From Actinomycetota bacterium (GTDB lineage Bacteria; Actinomycetota; Actinomycetes; Nanopelagicales; Nanopelagicaceae), in assembly GCA_009705025.1 (NCBI GenBank), contig WLDA01000051.1:1-6792 (forward strand): a stretch of DNA of 6,792 nucleotides. The letters run 5' to 3'. A program made the translations under genes and the position numbers. The notes beneath the pieces are model-generated. The model did no database searches and was not told where the DNA came from. It saw nothing but the letters and a program-made list of their open reading frames with translations. Shown here one piece after another: positions 1 to 5,734 of the stretch (positions are counted from its first letter, which is position 1; each line of letters starts with the position of its first letter).

Positions 1-9
1 CTCCCTATG

Positions 10-15
10 TACGTT
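10..15 (+). promoter_or_regulatory. possible -10 element for the DoxX gene
   Basis: TACGTT fits the actinobacterial TANNNT -10 pattern. A start of transcription about 7 nt downstream, near A22, would leave a leader of about 24 nt holding the AAGGAG ribosome site and the ATG at 46. No clear -35 can be judged because the window begins here. TANNNT carries little information, so this is weak. It does agree with choosing the ATG at 46 over the ATG at 7. Confidence 0.25.
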
Positions 16-35
16 TCATTCACAGAAAAATCAAT

Positions 36-41
36 AAGGAG
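36..41 (+). promoter_or_regulatory. Shine-Dalgarno that decides the DoxX start
   Basis: AAGGAG lies 4 nt before the ATG at 46. It is the only strong Shine-Dalgarno sequence before any gene in the window. It favours the ATG at 46 over the in-frame ATG at 7, which would only add 13 polar residues before the first membrane helix. The spacing is slightly short but acceptable. Confidence 0.7.
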
Positions 42-45
42 TCCC

Positions 46-459
46 ATGGACGTAGTACTCGTAATCGCACGCATTCTCTTTGCGGCAATCTTTATCAATT
101 CAGGAATCATGCACCTCACAAAGCTTGAGGCAATGACAGGATATGCAAAATATAAGAAAGTCCCTGTTGCAAAACTCAGCGTTGTTGTTTCAGGATTGAT
201 GATTCTTATCGGCGGTCTATACATCGCACTTGGAATCTACGCCGACCTCGGTGCACTCCTCATTGCAATCTTCTTGATCCCAGCAGCATTTATGATGCAC
301 GCATTCTGGAAAGAAACAGATGCGACAGCTAAGCAAAACGAATCAATTGGATTCTTCAAAGATCTATCACTTGCTGGGGCAGCTCTCATTATCTTCGTCC
401 TTGTAGGCGGCGGAGCAAACTTTGGTCCAAGCATTACATCTGCATTCTTTAGCCTCTAA
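46..459 (+). CDS. DoxX family integral membrane protein
   Basis: A 137-residue protein with four predicted membrane helices, roughly residues 3-22, 43-64, 67-87 and 107-126. Family hallmarks are the first-helix pattern ending in GxxH (G20, H23), the MHAFW block (84-88) after helix 3, and FKDLSLAGA (104-112) opening helix 4. DoxX proteins are small inner-membrane proteins. Some members are subunits of thiosulfate:quinone oxidoreductase or take part in thiol/oxidative-stress complexes, but most are uncharacterised, and nothing here fixes a substrate or partner. The start at 46 is chosen because AAGGAG precedes it and the protein then begins directly with helix 1; an in-frame ATG at 7 would give 150 residues. 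A strong terminator follows at once, so the gene probably ends its own transcript; anything upstream is outside the window. Confidence 0.85.
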   Translation: MDVVLVIARILFAAIFINSGIMHLTKLEAMTGYAKYKKVPVAKLSVVVSGLMILIGGLYIALGIYADLGALLIAIFLIPAAFMMHAFWKETDATAKQNESIGFFKDLSLAGAALIIFVLVGGGANFGPSITSAFFSL

Positions 460-473
460 AAAAACTAGATAGC

Positions 474-507
474 AAAAGGGCCTCGGGATAAAACCCGGGG
501 CCCTTTT
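474..507 (+). terminator. intrinsic terminator after the DoxX gene
   Basis: A 14-bp stem pairs 474-487 with 494-507 around the 6-nt loop ATAAAA. Every position is Watson-Crick except one U-G wobble (483/498). The stem core is G/C rich and the outer four pairs are A-U, so the TTTT tract at 504-507 forms both the base of the stem and the start of the U tail. An A-rich run (457-465, 474-477) lies upstream, so the hairpin could also work weakly on the minus strand, though no minus-strand gene ends here. Confidence 0.9.
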
Positions 508-511
508 CTGT

Positions 512-517
512 CATTAT
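512..517 (+). promoter_or_regulatory. possible -10 element for a leaderless TauE/SafE transcript
   Basis: CATTAT matches TATAAT at four of six positions, including the key A at position 2 and T at position 6. It lies exactly 6 nt before the ATG at 524. The gene has no Shine-Dalgarno sequence and follows a strong terminator, so it needs its own promoter. A -35 would fall inside the terminator hairpin and none is evident. Confidence 0.3.
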
Positions 518-523
518 GCGTAT

Positions 524-1270
524 ATGGAAATCCTAGGGGCCCTCATTGCAGGTGGATTTATTGGCGCAGTACTTGGCTTTATTGGCGCTGGTGGCGCAAT
601 GCTTTCTGTGCCAATCCTTATTTACGGATTCAACTTCTCCCCTGCCCACGCAACAACTGCAGCTCTTGCAATAGTTTTTAGTGCTGCCGTCTCAGGGCTC
701 ATCTCAAAATTTCGCACTAAAGATGTACTGATCAAAGAAGCACTTGTTATTTGGGCACTAGGTCTAGTTACAAATCTTGGTGGTTCATGGGTAGCACACC
801 GCTTGCCTGATTCATTTATTACAACAGGTTTTGCAATCGTTCTTATCTCAGCCGCAACTTCTATGCTCTTCAAGCCAGTTGGCGGTGGCGAAAAAAAGAT
901 ACCCGTCTTAGCCCTTATCGCGATTTCACTAACAATTGGTTTGATGACAGGTCTCTTTGGAATCGGTGGGGGCTTCCTCGCAATCCCTGTTTTGATTCTC
1001 TTCTTCAATAACACATCAAATAAAGCAGCTGGCACATCTCTTTTTATTATCGCTCTCAATACGTTGACGGCATTTTTTGGACACTATGCCATCTGGTCAG
1101 AAATATCATGGCACCTACCAATTTTGATGGCGATATCTGCCGTGGTTATTGCTGGATTCGCGTCGCGTATGGGCGAACTTTCAAATCCATTACTGATGCG
1201 CCGATCCTTTGCAGGATTACTTTATGCGGTCTCACTCTTCACAATAATTCAAACTTGGATTATTGCTTAG
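524..1270 (+). CDS. TauE/SafE family sulfite/organosulfonate (anion) exporter
   Basis: A 248-residue membrane protein of the usual length for the TauE/SafE family (DUF81). It shows the internal duplication typical of the family: a glycine-rich motif GFIGAGGAMLSVPIL at residues 18-32 is echoed by GLFGIGGGFLAIPVL at 143-157, each opening one half of about four helices. The KKIP stretch (124-127) marks the loop between halves. Known members export sulfite, sulfoacetate and related anions, but many are of unknown substrate, so the sulfur link is only a family inference. The ATG at 524 puts the first helix at the N-terminus, though no Shine-Dalgarno precedes it, which suggests leaderless translation. 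Its TAG (1268-1270) overlaps the TAA of the convergent transporter gene on the other strand, leaving no room for a terminator between them. Confidence 0.88.
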   Translation: MEILGALIAGGFIGAVLGFIGAGGAMLSVPILIYGFNFSPAHATTAALAIVFSAAVSGLISKFRTKDVLIKEALVIWALGLVTNLGGSWVAHRLPDSFITTGFAIVLISAATSMLFKPVGGGEKKIPVLALIAISLTIGLMTGLFGIGGGFLAIPVLILFFNNTSNKAAGTSLFIIALNTLTAFFGHYAIWSEISWHLPILMAISAVVIAGFASRMGELSNPLLMRRSFAGLLYAVSLFTIIQTWIIA

Positions 1271-2484
1271 CGCGCATTTCGAAGTGATCGAGACATATAA
1301 CCAGCAAAGGTAAGACATATTGCTGGGAACAAAATTGCAACTGGTAATGAGAATAATTCAGCGAGACCGCCCGTAATGGTTGGCCCAATAAAGAATCCCA
1401 TCATTCCAATTACTCCAACACGGGCCATTGCAACAGATGATGCAATTCCAGGGGTTTGTGAGGCCGCCAAAATAATCGCAGGAAACATTGGTCCAAGACC
1501 AAAGCCAGCTAGCGCGAAACCAATATCAACAATGATGAGAGATAGAAGTTGATGGGAATCAGAGAGCGGAACTGCAATGAGTACGCCTATCCCCCAACCA
1601 ATGCCACCTAAATAACCACCAATTTTTACAGTACGAAGTGGACCAAAGTGATGAAGCATTTTATCGCCCAGGAATCGACTGGTAATCATCGCTAATGCAA
1701 AGCAACCAAATGCAGTTGCATTTTTACCTTTATCAATTCCCATACTGTCGCGAAGTAAAATTCCACCCCAGTCACTTGCAGCACCTTCTGCAACTAAACC
1801 GCTAAGCATTGCAATGCCCATGCCCCACAACGGCAGAACGGATGTACTAAACAATGGGATCTTTGCTTCTGTTTCTTCTTCTCCGCCATCGTGCTCATCA
1901 AGATCTGGAGGTAATAGAAAAATTGCTCCTGGAATATAAGCAATCATGCAAGCAATCCCAAGTGCCACTAAGTGAGTTTTGGGACTTACAAAATGTGCAA
2001 TCGCACCACCAAGCAACGCTGCGCTAAATGCACCAACGCTCCAGAGCGCATGGAAGGTAGACATCCAACGTCTTTTTACAATCTTTTCGATAACTGCTGC
2101 TTGCGTATTGACTGAAATATCCATACTTGAATATCCAAAACCCATAACAAAGAGTGAGAAAACTAAATAGGGAGTTGTCTGCGCAAGCCCCATTCCAATG
2201 AGTCCTAGAGGCATTACAAATATCGCAACAGAAATTACTCGTCGAGATCCAAATGTATGAATCAATCGTCCAGATAATTGTGCGCCAAATAGTGAACCGA
2301 TAGTGCCAGAAACTAAGACCAGACCAAACTGACCGTTATTGAGATTGACAATATCTTTTATCTCAGGGACTCGAGCAACCCAGCCCATTGAGACCAAACC
2401 CATGATCCCAAAGGTTGCCCATGAGGCATTGCGTGCTCGATTACCGATTGTGGTTAATTCTTCTTGACTGTAAGTCGCGCTCAT
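1267..2484 (-). CDS. MFS transporter, YbjJ/FucP-like (paralog 1)
   Basis: A 405-residue, 12-helix major facilitator superfamily permease of the inner membrane. Visible landmarks: WVARVPEIK (35-43) after helix 1; GAQLSGRL (67-74) in the place of the helix 2-3 MFS signature; MDISVN (121-126); FHALWSVGAF (144-153); an acidic central loop (194-206) between the halves; and EGAASDWGGILLRD (233-246) at the start of the second half. These motifs resemble E. coli YbjJ and fucose-permease-like proteins, but the substrate cannot be told; efflux and uptake are both possible. A TTG at 2493 would add three residues. The ATG at 2484 is preferred because MSA then aligns with the MSA start of the neighbouring paralog. 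It lies 26 nt downstream of that paralog, probably in the same transcript, and ends tail to tail with the TauE/SafE gene. Confidence 0.88.
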   Translation of the reverse strand: MSATYSQEELTTIGNRARNASWATFGIMGLVSMGWVARVPEIKDIVNLNNGQFGLVLVSGTIGSLFGAQLSGRLIHTFGSRRVISVAIFVMPLGLIGMGLAQTTPYLVFSLFVMGFGYSSMDISVNTQAAVIEKIVKRRWMSTFHALWSVGAFSAALLGGAIAHFVSPKTHLVALGIACMIAYIPGAIFLLPPDLDEHDGGEEETEAKIPLFSTSVLPLWGMGIAMLSGLVAEGAASDWGGILLRDSMGIDKGKNATAFGCFALAMITSRFLGDKMLHHFGPLRTVKIGGYLGGIGWGIGVLIAVPLSDSHQLLSLIIVDIGFALAGFGLGPMFPAIILAASQTPGIASSVAMARVGVIGMMGFFIGPTITGGLAELFSLPVAILFPAICLTFAGYMSRSLRNAR

Positions 2485-2492
2485 AGTGGGCA

Positions 2493-2498
2493 ACGCTA
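2493..2498 (-). promoter_or_regulatory. possible internal -10 element before MFS paralog 1
   Basis: On the minus strand TAGCGT fits TANNNT and lies 8 nt before the ATG at 2484, within the 26-nt gap between the two transporter genes. No Shine-Dalgarno sequence sits at useful spacing before this ATG. The element could allow separate near-leaderless expression of paralog 1. The 8-nt spacing is slightly longer than the 6 nt seen at the divergent promoter, so confidence is low. Confidence 0.25.
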
Positions 2499-2510
2499 AC
2501 TCATCAGCCC

Positions 2511-3740
2511 TTATTTCTCGGTACTGAGCCTATTTACTTTGATAAATCTTGTTTGAAGAGCAGCACCCATCATCAAGAGCACTGGAAAGGCGAATGCAAT
2601 TGGCAATGAAGTGAGTTGTGAAATTCCACCAATAAGTGTTGGGCCAGCGAAATAGGACGCGATTGCAATAAGTCCTATGCGAGCTAATCCAACAGAGGGT
2701 GCAACTCCCGGAATGGATGCAGCAGCTAAGTTGAATGCAGGAAAGAATGGACCTATTCCAAATCCTGCTGCGCCGAAGCCGATACAAACAATGACAAGGC
2801 TAAGCATTTGATGTGACTGCGCTAATGGAACTCCTATAAGAATAGAGAGTCCCCAGATTCCGCCACCAAAAAGTGCACCATATTTGACTGTATTGACATG
2901 TCCCCACATTTCAAAGAACTTATCTCCAAGTAATCTGCTCGCAATCATTGTAAGAGAAAATACAATCGCAGCAGCGGCATTGGTTCCTTTACCAATATCC
3001 ATATGATCTCGAAGCAAAATTCCACTCCAGTCGTATGCACCACCTTCGGGAACAAGAGCGCAAATCAAACCGATTCCAATACCCCACAAGATCATGGCCT
3101 CTTTGCCTCGAAATGGAACCTTGGAAGAAGTCTCTGTTCCTTCTTCACCACGATGACCATCGAGATTGGGAGGTAGTAGGTAGTGAGTTATAACAAAATA
3201 GGATAGAAAACAGAGTAATGACATCACCAATAAATTAACTCGCGGAGATACATAATTTGCTACAAGCCCACCAATGAGGGCAGCAAAGAAAGCTCCAATA
3301 CTCCAAAGGCCATGAAAAGTTGACATCCAACGTCCTTGAGTATGTTTTTCAATAGCAATTGCTTGACTATTGAGTGCAACATCCATAAATGCAACACTAA
3401 ATCCACAAATAAATAATCCAAGTGCAAGAGTTGGGACGTTCTGTGCAATTCCCATAATGCTCACACCCAACGGAAGTGTGACACCGGCGATTCGCACAAC
3501 AATTTTTGAGGAATACATATGAACTATTCGCCCTGATAGTTGTGCCCCCGGAACTGCGCCAAAAGTGCTTGCAAGTAGAAGTAATCCAAAATGGCCATCG
3601 CTTAAACCCAATGAGCTTTTTATTTCAGGAATACGGGGTATCCAAGCCATACCCGTGATTCCAAGGGCAAAGAAACTGGCCCATACTGCATTACGAGCAT
3701 GAATCCCATGCTCGTAATTTGTTAGGGCTTTGGCAGACAC
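2511..3740 (-). CDS. MFS transporter, YbjJ/FucP-like (paralog 2)
   Basis: A 409-residue, 12-helix permease, recognisably the same protein as its downstream neighbour: about half the residues match by eye along the whole length. Shared landmarks include ARNAVWASF (15-23), WIPRIPEIK (33-41), GAQLSGR, MDVALNSQA, RWMSTFHGLWSIGAF and EGGAYDWSGILLRD, the last opening the second half. The central loop is acidic in both but diverged. Family knowledge places such proteins with YbjJ/FucP-like MFS permeases; the substrate is unknown. The start is GTG at 3740, without a Shine-Dalgarno; it aligns with the MSA start of the paralog, and a TANNNT hexamer ends 6 nt upstream, so translation is probably leaderless. 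It is the first gene of a two-gene leftward unit and diverges from the YbaK-type gene across 29 bp. Confidence 0.88.
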   Translation of the reverse strand: MSAKALTNYEHGIHARNAVWASFFALGITGMAWIPRIPEIKSSLGLSDGHFGLLLLASTFGAVPGAQLSGRIVHMYSSKIVVRIAGVTLPLGVSIMGIAQNVPTLALGLFICGFSVAFMDVALNSQAIAIEKHTQGRWMSTFHGLWSIGAFFAALIGGLVANYVSPRVNLLVMSLLCFLSYFVITHYLLPPNLDGHRGEEGTETSSKVPFRGKEAMILWGIGIGLICALVPEGGAYDWSGILLRDHMDIGKGTNAAAAIVFSLTMIASRLLGDKFFEMWGHVNTVKYGALFGGGIWGLSILIGVPLAQSHQMLSLVIVCIGFGAAGFGIGPFFPAFNLAAASIPGVAPSVGLARIGLIAIASYFAGPTLIGGISQLTSLPIAFAFPVLLMMGAALQTRFIKVNRLSTEK

Positions 3741-3746
3741 GGCGTT

Positions 3747-3752
3747 ACGTTA
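3747..3752 (-). promoter_or_regulatory. -10 element for a leaderless MFS paralog 2 transcript
   Basis: On the minus strand TAACGT fits TANNNT and is followed by exactly 6 nt (AACGCC) and the GTG start at 3740. This is the geometry of leaderless actinobacterial promoters, where the transcript begins at the start codon. No convincing -35 is seen: the hexamer 17 nt upstream overlaps the start codon of the opposite gene. Confidence 0.5.
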
Positions 3753-3757
3753 TCTCA

Positions 3758-3763
3758 TAAAGT
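3758..3763 (+). promoter_or_regulatory. -10 element for a leaderless YbaK-operon transcript
   Basis: TAAAGT fits TANNNT and is followed by exactly 6 nt (TCGCAC) and the ATG at 3770, with no Shine-Dalgarno sequence. It mirrors the opposite-strand element five bases away. It is the likely main promoter of the five-gene plus-strand array ending in the carotenoid genes. Confidence 0.5.
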
Positions 3764-3769
3764 TCGCAC

Positions 3770-4258
3770 ATGGATGGAATTCTGGAGAAAGCTGCAGTCA
3801 GGCGCTTTATCGATGCCGCACAATCTCTTGGTATCGATGGTGAAATAAAGATTCTTTCTGACTCTGCCCGCACTGCAATTGATGCAGCAAATAGCCTAGG
3901 TATTGAAGTAGGACAAATTGCATCTTCATTGATATTCAAACTTCCATCAGGTAATCCACTTCTCATTATTACAAGTGGTCGACATAAAGTAGATACAGAA
4001 CTTGTTGCAAAAACTCTAGGTATGGAAAAACTAGATCGCGTTGACGCCGATTACGTGAAAGAGAGAAGTGGTTATTCAATTGGTGGCGTGAGCCCACTGG
4101 GGTGGATTTCAAAGCCAGAAATAATTCTCATTGATGAAGCGTTAAACGATTACGAGGTTGTTTGGGCTGCTGCTGGACATCCCCATGCGGTGTATCCAAC
4201 ATCATTTGCTGAACTCGCTCGAATTACAAGTGCAACACCAATGATTGTTGGGGATTGA
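3770..4258 (+). CDS. YbaK/EbsC/ProX-type aminoacyl-tRNA deacylase
   Basis: A 162-residue cytoplasmic protein, the normal length for a stand-alone YbaK/aminoacyl-tRNA editing domain. Key features: VGQIASSLIFK (47-57) with the conserved lysine K57; SGRHKVD (69-75); the glycine-rich GYSIGGVSPLG (101-111) that lines the substrate pocket; and AGHPHAVYPTSFAEL (135-149) near the end. Family members hydrolyse mischarged aminoacyl-tRNA in trans, for example Cys-tRNA(Pro) for YbaK or Ala-tRNA(Pro) for ProX. Which tRNA this one edits cannot be read from sequence. It is the first gene of the rightward array, and its TGA ends 1 nt before the ATG of the alpha/beta hydrolase, so the two are likely co-translated. 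A role in the carotenoid pathway is not expected; it is probably a passenger housekeeping gene. The start lacks a Shine-Dalgarno and fits leaderless translation. Confidence 0.88.
   Translation: MDGILEKAAVRRFIDAAQSLGIDGEIKILSDSARTAIDAANSLGIEVGQIASSLIFKLPSGNPLLIITSGRHKVDTELVAKTLGMEKLDRVDADYVKERSGYSIGGVSPLGWISKPEIILIDEALNDYEVVWAAAGHPHAVYPTSFAELARITSATPMIVGD
4250..4253 (+). promoter_or_regulatory. ribosome binding site deciding the hydrolase start
   Basis: GGGG within the last codons of the YbaK-type gene, 6 nt before the ATG at 4260, is a modest Shine-Dalgarno. It supports this ATG over in-frame TTG codons at 4245 and 4248, which would add a five-residue extension and have no ribosome site. Confidence 0.5.
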
Positions 4259-4259
4259 A

Positions 4260-5060
4260 ATGACACTTTCAACTCAGAGTTATAGCTCGCCAACTTCTAA
4301 GGACGTTCTTGTACTGGTGCATGGACTTGGTTCAGCTGCAACTGCATGGAAGCCGATAATTCCTTCGCTATCTGAAAAGTTCAATGTGATCACTGTTGAT
4401 CTTCCGGGACATGGTCAATCGACATTTGATCCTGCGCAGCCAATGGATCCGCAATCGCTTGCTCTCTTGTTGCGCGATAGCGTGAAAGAGAATCACGGTA
4501 TAGATCAATTCCATTTAGTCGGTAATTCACTGGGTGGTTGGATCTCACTTGAACTCGCATCTCTTGCACCCGCGAATGTAAAAAGTGTTACAGGTTTAGC
4601 ACCTGCAGGATTGTGGTTAGCACCGTATTCAGCGCGATATCCAGGGACTGCAGTTGCTAAAGCGCTAGCTAAGGCAATCAAGGTAGTCGCACCCTTGGTT
4701 GTTGATATTGAATATGCACGCAAGGTTGGCTTTGCCGATGTGAGTCCCCGTTGGAAGGGTTTTTCTAAAGAGATTTGTCTCGATGCAACTATGGCGATGG
4801 CAACTTCGGCTGGTTATTACCCCGCATGGGATGGAATGCTCAAAAGAAGATTCGATTCACAGATTAATTCTGATATTCCAGTTACTGTCATTTTTGGAGA
4901 TAGTGATAAAACTTTACCTGCAAGCAATTGCCAAGAGAGATCACTGACTCCAAATCATGCGCAGTGGTTTATTTTTGAAGAGACAGGGCACGCTCCCATG
5001 TGGGATTCACCTCAACTATGCATTGAAAAGATAATTGAAACTACAGGTATCGCGAAATGA
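4260..5060 (+). CDS. alpha/beta hydrolase fold protein
   Basis: A 266-residue alpha/beta hydrolase with all the fold's landmarks. LVHGLG (19-24) gives the HG oxyanion motif; VDLPGHGQS (46-54) follows strand 4; the nucleophile elbow GNSLGG (88-93) has Ser90; GDSDKTLP (213-220) carries the likely acid Asp216; and ETGHAPMWDSP (241-251) carries His244. The triad therefore looks intact and the enzyme should be an active cytoplasmic esterase/lyase-type hydrolase; no signal peptide is seen. The substrate is not identifiable, as this family includes MenH-like, esterase, C-C hydrolase and haloperoxidase-like members. It sits between the YbaK-type gene (1-nt gap) and the CrtA-like gene, with which it shares an ATGA overlap. 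A job in carotenoid ester or precursor metabolism is possible by context but unproven. Confidence 0.85.
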   Translation: MTLSTQSYSSPTSKDVLVLVHGLGSAATAWKPIIPSLSEKFNVITVDLPGHGQSTFDPAQPMDPQSLALLLRDSVKENHGIDQFHLVGNSLGGWISLELASLAPANVKSVTGLAPAGLWLAPYSARYPGTAVAKALAKAIKVVAPLVVDIEYARKVGFADVSPRWKGFSKEICLDATMAMATSAGYYPAWDGMLKRRFDSQINSDIPVTVIFGDSDKTLPASNCQERSLTPNHAQWFIFEETGHAPMWDSPQLCIEKIIETTGIAK

Positions 5061-5716
5061 TTGTTGCTGCCTACTTTTGGCAGATTGAAAAGAAAAAGAT
5101 TCCATTTGCATTATCTCGAATGGCTTTGAATCGTCGCGCTGTGCGCACTTTTCCAGGAGTTACTTTTTCAAAGTTATTAGGCTGTGGAACAGGTGAGCGA
5201 TTTACGCCAAGTGATGCCGATCCATTGCGTTGGGGATTACTGGTGGCAATTGATGAAAACCAAATAGAGACCTTTGATAACAGTGGTTTTATTTCACAAT
5301 GGAGAAAAAATTCTCACTCAGAATTTAGAGCTCTGCTCTCCCCTATTTCATCCCATGGACAATGGTCTAAGAGAGAACCTTTTCCTGTTTCTACAAAATC
5401 GGGTGATGGAGCAATCGTTGCGATTACTCGCGCTCGGATTTCATTTTTTGGAAATTTTCGCTTCTGGAAAGCAGTTCCGCCCGTAACTACAAGCCTTCAT
5501 AACTCACCTGGTTTGATTTCCGCTATCGGTATCGGTGAAGCACCAATTGGATTACAAGGTACTTTTTCATTATGGGAATCTGCACAGGCTTTGCGTGATT
5601 TTGCCTATAAGGGTGCGGCGCATACCCAAGTAATCGCCGATACGAAGAAATATCAGTGGTATTCCGAGGAACTCTTCGCTCGCTTTGCTGTTCTGGAGTT
5701 ACGCGGCACCTTATAA
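5057..5716 (+). CDS. crtA: CrtA-like carotenoid monooxygenase (spheroidene monooxygenase family)
   Basis: A 219-residue protein matching the spheroidene monooxygenase (CrtA) family over its length. Recognisable blocks are KLLGCGTGERF (39-49), DPLRWGLLVAID (55-66), AITRARI (122-128), FRFWKAVPPV (134-143), GIGEAPIGLQGTFSLW (158-173), FAYKGAAH (182-189) and WYSEELFARFA (201-211). CrtA of purple bacteria puts a keto group at C2 of acyclic carotenoids already modified at C1. A CrtA-related enzyme of Flavobacterium P99-3 is, to my knowledge, a carotenoid 2-hydroxylase in myxol synthesis. With a CruF-like gene 18 nt downstream and a glycosyltransferase next, C2 hydroxylation is the better guess here. 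The start codon lies inside the ATGA that ends the hydrolase gene, pointing to translational coupling. The gene symbol marks the family, not a proven reaction. Confidence 0.82.
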   Translation: MIVAAYFWQIEKKKIPFALSRMALNRRAVRTFPGVTFSKLLGCGTGERFTPSDADPLRWGLLVAIDENQIETFDNSGFISQWRKNSHSEFRALLSPISSHGQWSKREPFPVSTKSGDGAIVAITRARISFFGNFRFWKAVPPVTTSLHNSPGLISAIGIGEAPIGLQGTFSLWESAQALRDFAYKGAAHTQVIADTKKYQWYSEELFARFAVLELRGTL

Positions 5717-5722
5717 GTAGGG

Positions 5723-5728
5723 CAGAAT
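5723..5728 (+). promoter_or_regulatory. possible internal -10 element before the CruF-like gene
   Basis: CAGAAT has the key A at position 2 and T at position 6 of a -10 element and ends exactly 6 nt before the ATG at 5735. That start has no good Shine-Dalgarno sequence. It matches the geometry at the TauE/SafE start (CATTAT, 6 nt). It could give the hydratase and glycosyltransferase an extra leaderless transcript, but the motif is weak. Confidence 0.25.
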
Positions 5729-5734
5729 TACTCC

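Larger units (their letters stand above)
3747..3763. repeat. imperfect inverted repeat spanning both divergent -10 elements
   Basis: The arms ACGTTAT (3747-3753) and ATAAAGT (3757-3763) are complementary at six of seven positions (mismatch 3749/3761) around the 3-bp centre CTC. The dyad is made of the two opposing TANNNT hexamers plus one flanking A/T. It may simply result from two back-to-back -10 elements, or may also be an operator for a dimeric regulator; the sequence alone cannot separate these. Confidence 0.55.

Noticed and set aside
7..45. Upstream in-frame ATG extending DoxX by 13 residues
   Set aside because: The added residues are polar and unlike the family, while AAGGAG stands just before the ATG at 46.
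622..1059. Open frame of 145 codons on the minus strand inside the TauE/SafE gene
   Set aside because: The product is Arg/Lys/Pro rich without family motifs, fully antisense to a well-supported membrane protein, and shows no ribosome site; it is a shadow of the coding frame.
1270..1290. Short GC palindrome and imperfect dyad (CATTTCGAAGTG, 1275-1286) near the convergent stops as a terminator
   Set aside because: The stem is short, partly wobble-paired, and has no T tract on either side.
2530..2787. Open frame of 85 codons on the minus strand, overlapping MFS paralog 2 in another frame
   Set aside because: The Cys/Ser/Trp-rich product is an out-of-frame reading of the transporter's C-terminal half, whose own frame is clearly conserved with the paralog.
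1267..3740. Naming the two MFS proteins as fucose permeases (FucP)
   Set aside because: Only general YbjJ/FucP-type motifs are visible; no residue pattern supports fucose as substrate.
4245..4259. TTG start extending the alpha/beta hydrolase by five residues
   Set aside because: The ATG at 4260 has GGGG at good spacing and the extension adds nothing to the fold.
5712..5717. TATAAG as a -10 element for the CruF-like gene
   Set aside because: It lacks the final T, and a -35-like TTGCTG (5685-5690) is 21 nt away, too far; CAGAAT nearer the start fits the local pattern better, though still weakly.
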